Shown one piece after another: positions 55,433 through 61,942 of a DNA stretch of 61,942 bases (its first letter is position 1; every line of letters starts with the position of its first letter). The position numbers were made by a program, and so were the translations under genes. Under the pieces are notes generated by a model. It ran no database searches. It had not been told where the DNA came from and worked only from the letters and a program-made list of their open reading frames with translations. Source of the stretch: Nitrosomonas aestuarii (GTDB lineage Bacteria > Pseudomonadota > Gammaproteobacteria > Burkholderiales > Nitrosomonadaceae); contig NZ_QAAE01000016.1 in the NCBI RefSeq assembly GCF_003046585.1, forward strand, positions 1-61,942, in the 5' to 3' direction.

Positions 55433-55882
55433 ATTTGAAAAGATTGCAGTGCGACAGGACGTACAGGTGCTCCGTTACGTGTCGCGGGGGTGCAGTTCAG
55501 GTTGTTTGAATTGTCAGCGCTGCGTTCTCAGGTTGGCTGCAACCGCAGCTTTGAATGATACGGCTGCGGCAATACGGTCTGACTCGTCAAGCTTAATCTG
55601 CAGCATGCGTCCGCCTTCTTCGCTAAAGTAGAATAAATATTTCACCCGTTATTGTTTTTTGTCTTATATCTACTAAGACGTTTGAGCGAACCAAAACCGG
55701 ACATGCATTTAAAAAAATTTAAATATCCTGCTTACAGGATGAACACTATTATTTCCAAACTCTTTCATTTGTCACGTGTTTATGGAGTTTTCTCCAACAC
55801 TCTGTCTATCTTGTCAAAAATCCGGTTAAGAAATTACAAGTCAGTCCCTTACACATCGCTATTGCTGTAATACCTCAAAGCA
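55433..55882. other. Intergenic between receptor and exbB
   Basis: About 450 bases. Contains one possible small frame (55514-55645) listed separately; otherwise nothing is supported. Confidence 0.35.
55514..55645 (-). CDS. Possible small protein upstream of exbB
   Basis: A 43-codon frame with GTG start (KYLFYFSEEGGRMLQIKL, then DESDRIAAAVSFKAAVAANL). It looks protein-like but has no recognised family and no good ribosome site. It could be a remnant. Confidence 0.2.
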   Translation of the reverse strand: MKYLFYFSEEGGRMLQIKLDESDRIAAAVSFKAAVAANLRTQR

Positions 55883-58288
55883 TTACATCGCATAATGAAT
55901 CGAACCGACAAACATGCGCGGAATGCCGATATTTATTGAATTTCGATCACCTAACGTACCGCCAAAAAGCGTACTGTCTGCCAGATTGTACGCATTGAGC
56001 TGCAGGCTCAAGCGTGATTTCATCAGCTTTGGCCGGTAGCGCACCATCGCGTCGACACGCGCCTGCGATGGCATAATAAAGGTATTCGCCGGATCACCCG
56101 GACGTTTGTCCTGCACGAAAACACCGGCGCCGAAACTGAGGCCGTGCAGTGGTTCAACCGGCACATCGTAGCGCGCCCATACACTTCCCGAGTGCTTGGG
56201 CACGTTCCACAGCCGGTTGCCTTTGTTGTCGCCTTCCAGCACCTCGGCGTCCGTATACGCATAGGTCAGAATCAGGCTCAATCCATCGGTGACCTGCCCC
56301 GATACGTCTACTTCCACGCCCTGGCTGCGCGCTTCGCCGACTGCAACTGAAAATGGTTGTCCGGGAACACTCACTGCGAGGTTTTTCCTGGTCAGATGAT
56401 AATATGCCACGTTGGAATTCAGTCGTCCGTCAAACAGCGAAGTTTTGAATCCACCCTCGAACTGCTCGCCGATTTGTGGTTTGAGCACGTTACCGTTAAT
56501 ATCGAAGGCCGTATTGGCGGAACCCAGCGACTGCACGTAGTTGCCGTAAAACGACAGCCATTCCAACGGCTGGTACACGATCCCCGCGCGCGGACTGAAG
56601 CGTGCATTATTGACTTTATTAACCGCCGCTTTGGCATCGGCCAGCGATTGATCTTCACCAAAAGCCAGGCCTACCGCATTCGTAGCCCAGTCATATCGCC
56701 CGCCGCCCATCAGATGCAGCTTGTCAAACAACGTGATTTGATCCTGAAAAAATACGCCGTTCCACTCGTTCGTCTGATCGATGAAAAAATTTCTGGGCAA
56801 TAATTCCAGATTCTGACGACTGTACTGCGGACGGAATATATTGATCGGGCTGGCATCGACCGAAATTGATTGAACTCCGCCAAATGACCCGTAGTACTCC
56901 CATCCCGCCAGCACATTATGCTCAATACCTACGGTATTGAAACGGCCCGTGACATCAACCGTACCCTGATAGGCATCGGTGGATGCATCGCCTCTGTAGT
57001 ACCCCCGTTGCAACACGCCCGTCATTTCATCGAGATCGAATCCAGTGGTTTGCGGATCTCTAACATTCCGGTGAAAATAACTGAAGCGCGCACGCGCACG
57101 CCAATCGTCGTTAAACGCATGCGTTAATGTCGCGGCGGTATTGTAGATGTTTTCATGCGTTTTATCCGCCGGCTCGCCCAGGAAGCGCGATCGCGGCAAT
57201 TTGGCCGGGCGGTTTCCGAGCGCGACAATACCAAAATCTTCACGCGTCTCCAGATCTTTGTACGTAAAATCCACATCGAACTGAGTGCTCGGTGCAATTT
57301 TCCAGGTGACCGACGGTGCGACGAAAATCCGGTCGGTAAAACCGAAATCGCGGAATGAATTCTGGTTGAGGTACTCGAAATTTAAGCGGTACAGCAGCGT
57401 GCCGCTTTCGTTGATTGCACCGGTGGCATCAGCCAGTGTCTGAAACTGGCCGTACGACCCGAACTGCTGGTTTAACGCGTAATAGCGTTCCGCCTGCGGC
57501 CGTTTGGTAACCAGATTGACCATGCCGCCCGGTTCGATCCGGCCGTATAAATTTGTCGTGGCGCCTTTCAACACCTCCACCCGCGCGATGTTCGCCAATG
57601 AAAATTTGGTGGCGAGCGGAAACCGGAATCCGTCGCGAAAACTGGCAAAACCCGTCTCAAAACCCCGAACCATGAATGACTGGCTCATTCCCCCGAAACT
57701 AAACCCAGGAGAAACGCCGCTGACATTTTTGACCGCATCTTCGATCTGAATGGCTTGTTGATCTTCTAATACCGCCTGCGGAACGACTTGAACGGAAGCC
57801 GGGGTGATCATCAGCGGCAAATCGGATCTGGTCGCGGTTGACGCATTGGTGCGCGTATAGCTCGGGTTACCCGGTGCTTCCGGGTCCACGAAACCGGTGA
57901 CTTTCACCTCGGGCAATTTTATTGGTTCGTTACTGCTGCTCGTCTCACGGTTGGCAGATTTAACGGTGTATCGGCCCGGCGCCGTTTCGACTGCCATGAG
58001 GCCGCCGCCGTTAAGCAGTTGCAAAATAGCTTGCGCGGGTGTATAGCGGCCGCTGAGTGCGGGTGACTGTTTGCCTGCAACCAGACTGGCGTCTACGCCG
58101 ATTAGTACATCAGTTTGTGTGGCGAGTTCGGTAATTGCCTGTCCCAGCGGTTGCGCCTCGATATCAATATCAACATGCTGTTGAGACAATTGCCCAAAAG
58201 CGTTTGTTGATAATATACAAAATAAGAGCAATAGATGACAAAGCCAACCAGTGCGGTAGCGTGTGGTTATTATATTTTTTATGTGCAT
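55883..58288 (-). CDS. TonB-dependent siderophore receptor with STN domain (FpvA-like)
   Basis: An 801-residue outer-membrane receptor. Signal peptide ends near LSTNAFG. The STN domain (DIEAQPLGQAITELATQTDV) shows it signals to a FecR-type anti-sigma factor. The plug has SDLPLMITPASVQVVPQAVLEDQ, SFMVRGFETGF and RVEVLKGATTNLYGRIEPGG; the barrel ends NIGIPRMFVGSIHYAM with the terminal aromatic pattern. It lies downstream of fecR (terminator between them). Likely ligand is a ferric siderophore; the identity is not deducible. The start ATG at 58288 is chosen to place the signal peptide. Confidence 0.92.
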   Translation of the reverse strand: MHIKNIITTRYRTGWLCHLLLLFCILSTNAFGQLSQQHVDIDIEAQPLGQAITELATQTDVLIGVDASLVAGKQSPALSGRYTPAQAILQLLNGGGLMAVETAPGRYTVKSANRETSSSNEPIKLPEVKVTGFVDPEAPGNPSYTRTNASTATRSDLPLMITPASVQVVPQAVLEDQQAIQIEDAVKNVSGVSPGFSFGGMSQSFMVRGFETGFASFRDGFRFPLATKFSLANIARVEVLKGATTNLYGRIEPGGMVNLVTKRPQAERYYALNQQFGSYGQFQTLADATGAINESGTLLYRLNFEYLNQNSFRDFGFTDRIFVAPSVTWKIAPSTQFDVDFTYKDLETREDFGIVALGNRPAKLPRSRFLGEPADKTHENIYNTAATLTHAFNDDWRARARFSYFHRNVRDPQTTGFDLDEMTGVLQRGYYRGDASTDAYQGTVDVTGRFNTVGIEHNVLAGWEYYGSFGGVQSISVDASPINIFRPQYSRQNLELLPRNFFIDQTNEWNGVFFQDQITLFDKLHLMGGGRYDWATNAVGLAFGEDQSLADAKAAVNKVNNARFSPRAGIVYQPLEWLSFYGNYVQSLGSANTAFDINGNVLKPQIGEQFEGGFKTSLFDGRLNSNVAYYHLTRKNLAVSVPGQPFSVAVGEARSQGVEVDVSGQVTDGLSLILTYAYTDAEVLEGDNKGNRLWNVPKHSGSVWARYDVPVEPLHGLSFGAGVFVQDKRPGDPANTFIMPSQARVDAMVRYRPKLMKSRLSLQLNAYNLADSTLFGGTLGDRNSINIGIPRMFVGSIHYAM

Positions 58289-58410
58289 TGAAGTCCCGGT
58301 TACTGAGTAAAAAAATCTTTCTAATAACCATGACACGCGAGATTAAAAACCGGGTAGCTTTGAATGCGGGTTTTTTAAAAATTTTGATTGCGCTGAATGC
58401 TGTTTCTGTT

Positions 58411-58452
58411 AAAAAAATCCATCCCGCCGCAATCAATTGCGGCGGGATGGAT
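58411..58452 (-). terminator. Rho-independent terminator after fecR
   Basis: A perfect 16-base stem (atccatcccgccgcaa at 58417-58432 with ttgcggcgggatggat at 58437-58452), TCAA loop, and a T7 run on the minus strand (58417-58411). It lies 86 bases after the fecR stop and separates fecIR from the receptor. Confidence 0.92.
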
Positions 58453-58537
58453 AATAGAGGCGGGGGAGCCAATGATTAAAATTAGATGTTGATAAAGTCG
58501 GTCAGCAGAGTATATGCGTCGTAGTAATTTTTACAGT

Positions 58538-59473
58538 TCAAGTGGGTGTGTCTATCCAGGTTAACCAGCCGCCATATTGTCTGATTTGTATCGGTAACGC
58601 ATTTTCCAGAATACTCAGTGCGGCTGCAGGGTCGTCTGTGGGTAAAACACCCGTGAAACGTAGCTGTGCAGCCTGTTTATTCATTTTTAAAAAACCGTTG
58701 CGATAACGTGACAGATCGTCGATAACCTGTGTTAATGGTGCATCCTGATAAATCAATCGTGCCTGCGTCCAGCTTGCAGCAAAAGGAGAGGCTGCTTCCG
58801 GTTGCTGAAGCTGTCCGTCATCCATGCGTATACTTTGCCCGGCCTGTAAGGTAACCGACTGGTACGGATGGACACGGGTTGCCACGGCAACCTGCGATTC
58901 AATGACATTGACGGTGCTATCATGGTCAGTTAGTTCGACGGTATAGCGTGTACCCAGTGCTTGTGCAATTCCATCACGGGTTTCGACAATGAAAGGCCGT
59001 TGGGTGCGGGATGAATCCGGCCCCAGTTCCGCCAGCAGGCGGCCCCGGTGCAGAATGATTCTCCGTTGATGCGGATCGTAAGCAATATCCACAGCACTGT
59101 CGCTATCAAGTGTGATACGGCTGCCGTCAGTCAGGGTGAGGCGCCGGATCTCGCCAGTGCCGGTGCGCACGTCCGCCAGCCATTGGGAATAAGGAAATCC
59201 AAAAAAACATCCGAGCAGCACCATGATGCCGAGCAGCGTTTTGACGCCGGTATGCGGCTGGTGTTTTCGGATGTTTACACTGTTCCAGAGTGCATCCACT
59301 TGTTCATATGTCTCCCGATGGCGCGGATCCTGCGCCAGCCATGTTTCAAAATCGGCACGCTGTTTTGGTGTTACATGGCTGCCGGACAAACAAACCGCCC
59401 ATTCAGCAGCCTGTTCGCTTAATTCGCTGAACTCACTTGATGGTAAAATATTCGGGTCGGTTGCTTCAGACAT
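58538..59473 (-). CDS. fecR: FecR-type anti-sigma/sensor protein
   Basis: A 311-residue inner-membrane protein that receives the signal from the STN domain of the receptor and controls FecI. N-terminal cytoplasmic part with TPKQRADFETWLAQDPRHRE and WNSVNIRKH, one membrane helix (LGIMVLLGCFFGFPYSQWL), then periplasmic FecR domain (GEIRRLTLTDGSRITLDSDS, AVDIAYDPHQRRIILHRGRL, VETRDGIAQALGTRYTVE). The start ATG at 59473 (MSEATDP) overlaps the fecI stop by 8 bases; the frame extension to 59584 lies within fecI. Confidence 0.93.
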   Translation of the reverse strand: MSEATDPNILPSSEFSELSEQAAEWAVCLSGSHVTPKQRADFETWLAQDPRHRETYEQVDALWNSVNIRKHQPHTGVKTLLGIMVLLGCFFGFPYSQWLADVRTGTGEIRRLTLTDGSRITLDSDSAVDIAYDPHQRRIILHRGRLLAELGPDSSRTQRPFIVETRDGIAQALGTRYTVELTDHDSTVNVIESQVAVATRVHPYQSVTLQAGQSIRMDDGQLQQPEAASPFAASWTQARLIYQDAPLTQVIDDLSRYRNGFLKMNKQAAQLRFTGVLPTDDPAAALSILENALPIQIRQYGGWLTWIDTPT

Positions 59474-60002
59474 GCATGTCGGTTTTGAATTGATACAGAC
59501 GCTGATGACAGTATGCCAGTGCCTTGACAAGATACTGTTTAACACGGCTTTCGGATACTTGCATGCGGTGCGCAATCTCGGCATAGGTCATGCCGTCAAT
59601 GCGTGACATCAGAAAAGCCTGTCGGGAACGTTCATCAAGTTCTTCGATAAGCATCAGCAGCGTGCGTTCCAGCAATTGGCGCACAGCGGAGACATGTGCA
59701 ACATCCTGGCTGGATTGATCAGAGATTAATACGGCCATGCTGCACAGAGTTTCTTTCTCGACTTTATGTTTCCGGTTCAAATTGATCAGTAACCGGTTTG
59801 CGGTAACCAGTAAATAAGCGCGCGGTTCGCGCAGACTGGGTATTTCCGGCAACGACAACAACCGGATGAACGTGTCGTGGGAGAGATCGGCGGCATGGTG
59901 CTGACAATGCATTTTCTTCTTGAGCCAGGCGGTCAACCAGCCATGGTGTGTCCGGTAAAGCGCATCTATGTGTGCGGCGCCATTATGCGCGGAAGAAGAC
60001 AT
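59466..60002 (-). CDS. fecI: ECF sigma factor FecI-like
   Basis: A 178-residue extracytoplasmic-function sigma factor, the partner of FecR for the iron-uptake receptor. Region 2 spans about 15-80 (HDTFIRLLSL with REPRAYLLVTANRLLIN). Region 4 (MLIEELDERSRQAFLMSRID, GMTYAEIAHRMQVSESRVKQ) provides the helix-turn-helix. Upstream sequence up to 60160 contains an octamer tandem repeat about 100 bases from the start, which could affect the promoter. Confidence 0.95.
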   Translation of the reverse strand: MSSSAHNGAAHIDALYRTHHGWLTAWLKKKMHCQHHAADLSHDTFIRLLSLPEIPSLREPRAYLLVTANRLLINLNRKHKVEKETLCSMAVLISDQSSQDVAHVSAVRQLLERTLLMLIEELDERSRQAFLMSRIDGMTYAEIAHRMQVSESRVKQYLVKALAYCHQRLYQFKTDMHV

Positions 60003-60100
60003 AAAACATAAAAACCGTTGTTAGCAGGATATGTATCGGTTGAAAAAGAAACTGCATTATCTTTGAAAAAAGTTGTTGTGAGAATGTGGCATATTGTCGC

Positions 60101-60160
60101 AGGGAAGCAGGGAAGCAGGGAAGCAGGGAAGCAGGGAAGCAGGGAAGCAGGGAAGCAGGG
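60101..60160. repeat. Octamer tandem repeat, about 7.5 copies
   Basis: Seven exact copies of agggaagc followed by aggg, 60 bases. It sits 99 bases upstream of the fecI start codon on the fecI side of the intergenic region. The unit length is not a multiple of three, and the tract is non-coding, so a change in copy number would alter promoter spacing rather than a frame. Such tracts are prone to slippage. Confidence 0.95.
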
Positions 60161-60288
60161 CGAATAAGCAAACCTCACAGTCCGCCATCCATTGTTTCGA
60201 CTGCTTCTGTTGTGGCTGTTTATGGTGGATGACGATTTGCCTCTGTCCACCCTGCATTTTCTGATCGCGTGATTAACCCAGCTTCGCG

Positions 60289-61741
60289 TTAATATTCAAC
60301 CCGAATGGAACCCAGGAAAACCCGTGGCGTACCGACGACGATACGCTCACGGCCGAAACCAATACTGCTTGGGAAATATTCCTTATTGAACAAGTTATTG
60401 ACATTTAGTTGCGCTGTGACACGGGCTTTCCCCACTTTCATTGCGTAGCTGGTCATCAGTATTAAATACTGTGTAGCCGGGCATCTGGTAATCATTTTCC
60501 CGGTTACCTTCGCGCTTTCCTCTCAGTGTTACGCCACCACCGATTTTTAAGCCTCGCAAGGCCTCATTTTGAAAGGCATAGGTGGACCAGATGTTACCGG
60601 CATGCTTCGGTACATTTGGGAGACGGTTGCCTCGTGTAATATCGTTTGCACGGGTAATTTCTGATTCTGTATAGGCATAGTTGGCAATCACATTCCAGCC
60701 GGGCATAAGCTCTCCGGTTATATCGATTTCTACACCTTCGTTTTGCGCTTCACCGGTTTGTACAGAGAAGCCTTTCGCAGCAAGCGTGGGATCAGGATGG
60801 CCGGTCGCCACATTTTGTTTGGTTAACTGAAACCAGGCCACGGTTGCACTGAAACGTCCATCAAGTAATTCTGTTTTAATTCCGGCTTCCCATTGCTGTG
60901 CAGTTTCCGCTCTCAGAGGCCGGCCGCTTAAACCTGATGCAAATAGGTTAGGTACGCCAAAATTTTCTACATAGTTGCCGTAGAACGAAAGCGCTTTTAC
61001 AGGCTGCCATGTCAGGCCAAAACGTGGAGAAATCCTTTCTTGCTGACTATTGATAGACGTTGTGGCACCCGCGAAAGTATCATTGGCTTGAATTTTGGCA
61101 TTGTCATAACGAAAACCTGCTAATAAATGTACGTTATAGGGGAGTTTCATCTGATCTTGAAAATATAAGCCGAACCACTTTTCTGTTGAATCGTAAGAAA
61201 AATCATCCGCCGGATCGCGGGTCGAAGTTCCACCATGAATCGGATTGAAAATATCAATTGATGGAAATGCAAAATTATCAATCATGGTGCCTGTGTTATT
61301 GAAGTGAAAATAATCACCACCCATCAGTACGTTATGCTGCACACCGAAGGTATCAAAGTTGCCGGTCAAATCTAGACTGGTGGTATATGTTTCAGTTTTA
61401 TTGTCTCTGAAGCCAGCAAAGAAGCGATCCAATGTACGATTGTCTGCTTGCAGGCCTAACGGTAAAACCGCATTATCATCTTGATCGGTAAATTGAAGAT
61501 TGGATCGATGTTTTATTTCCCAGCGATCATTAAATGCATGCGACCAGTTAAAACCAGCTTGGATTTCTTCAAAATTTGCTCGAGAAAATGATTCACCCAG
61601 ATTTCTCTTTACCGGTAAATTGGCTGGGCGATTGCCTATCGCTGGAAAGCCATGATCTGGTGTGGAATTGCCGGTTTTATATTCCATTTCCACAGTTGCT
61701 TGTGTACGATCGGATACCCGCCATTGCAATACGGGTGTGTT
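60289..61741 (-). pseudogene. TonB-dependent receptor, disrupted by IS and a frameshift
   Basis: The plug and signal regions are missing, replaced by the insertion sequence at about 61742. The rest of the barrel is readable: VNTPVLQWRVSDRTQATVEM, GNRPANLPVKRNLGESFSRA, NVHLLAGFRYDNAKIQANDT, TAQQWEAGIKTELLDGRFSA, GNRLPNVPKHAGNIWSTYAF. Near 60457 the frame shifts: the first frame ends shortly after MPGYTVFNT, while the true C-terminus (MTSYAMKVGKARVTAQLNVN, LFNKEYFPSSIGFGRERIVV, FLGSIRVEY) is in another frame. It lay upstream of fecI and resembles the intact receptor at 55883-58288. It cannot make a functional receptor. Confidence 0.92.
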
Positions 61742-61743
61742 AA

Positions 61744-61942
61744 CACCAAGCGACTTTGTCGTATCTTAATTACCAGGCGATTCTGTCGTAATCGCTAATT
61801 ACCAAGGGAAACTGTCGGTCTCTTTTTTACATGTTTGTTAGTGTTCTTTTTTTGAATACTGGAGGCATGTTGAGGATGATTGTGATGGATTCTAAAGCTC
61901 AACTCACCGTTGATATAATTGCTAAAATTGTTGAAGGCAGAA
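61744..61942 (+). mobile_element. Insertion sequence (ISNCY-like), left end with tandem repeats
   Basis: From the outer tip (accaag) there are three imperfect repeats of 25-30 bases: gcgactttgtcgtatctta, gcgattctgtcgtaatcgct and ggaaactgtcggtctc, each preceded by accaag or accagg. Arrays of this kind are transposase binding sites. The third, 61798-61821, is the exact reverse complement of 68-91. A transposase start follows. The flanking DNA on the left is the receptor gene, cut here. The target duplication cannot be determined. Confidence 0.7.
61876..61942 (+). CDS. Transposase, N-terminal part (runs off the window)
   Basis: GGAGG at 61861-61865 is followed by in-frame ATG at 61867, 61876 and 61885; 61876 has the best spacing. 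The reading begins MDSKAQLTVDIIAKIVEGR, which I associate with the start of ISNCY-type transposases, with a helix-turn-helix expected next. Only 22 codons are present. Confidence 0.55.
   Translation, partial: MIVMDSKAQLTVDIIAKIVEGR

Noticed and set aside
59966..60257. Frames with repeating CFPASLLP units near fecI
   Set aside because: They are translations of the octamer tandem repeat in several frames, not genes.
1..61942. CRISPR array, tRNA, rRNA or prophage
   Set aside because: No spaced direct repeats, cloverleaf signatures, rRNA-like sequence or phage structural genes were seen.

Overview
The window reads as a stretch of chromosome from a Gram-negative betaproteobacterium, most likely Nitrosomonas or a close relative. 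This is inferred from protein flavour and gene mix (TonB receptors with FecI/FecR, a SUMF1-domain protein, CbpA/CbpM, an Anbu cluster, RTX protein); no rRNA, tRNA or other phylogenetic marker is present. There is no CRISPR array, prophage or integron.

Both edges lie inside copies of one insertion-sequence type. Its terminal repeat arrays sit at 43-91 and 61744-61821 in inverted orientation, and a transposase gene begins at 61876 and runs off the right edge. This looks like a contig broken in repeats. The right copy sits inside a TonB-dependent receptor gene.

1-1590 is a mobile-element graveyard with transposase fragments. 1590-6267 holds housekeeping genes: a frameshifted yqiA-type esterase, rhlE, rnk, a UDG-like glycosylase and a VIT1-like membrane protein. 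6260-10750 is one giant RTX calcium-binding protein. 11377-11770 is a SMR guanidinium exporter gene under a guanidine-II (mini-ykkC) riboswitch. 12057-15158 carries psiE, cbpM-cbpA and a SUMF1-domain protein. 15314-21408 is a minus-strand operon: peptide ABC permease, double ATPase, prfC, yicC. 21754-25996 is a MacAB-like exporter operon. 26155-31301 has a membrane-anchored MutS-like ATPase, a Lon-family protease and a universal stress protein. 31342-34285 has an unknown secreted protein, a decayed epimerase and a ketopantoate reductase family gene.

34629-41585 is the most unusual region. It contains the Anbu proteasome-like peptidase, a circularly permuted ATP-grasp protein and an alpha-E protein, plus a zinc-ribbon metallopeptidase, a transglutaminase-like protein and a di-iron ferritin-like protein. 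A decayed second copy of the metallopeptidase 3' end lies next to anbu, so the locus has been partly duplicated and rearranged. The set looks like a peptide-tagging or ligation system with its own peptidases; that role is inferred.

41983-48472 carries mgtE, an HD-GYP phosphodiesterase, a lipocalin, an AT-rich orphan restriction-like nuclease and O-acetylhomoserine sulfhydrylase. 48743-61741 is an efflux and iron-uptake block on the minus strand: a second receptor (broken by the IS and a frameshift), fecI, fecR, an intact siderophore receptor, exbB without exbD, and an OMF-MFP-RND tripartite pump whose RND gene carries a frameshift. An 8-bp tandem repeat lies upstream of fecI. Three genes (yqiA, RND, receptor) carry single-base frameshifts, which may be real decay or sequencing error.
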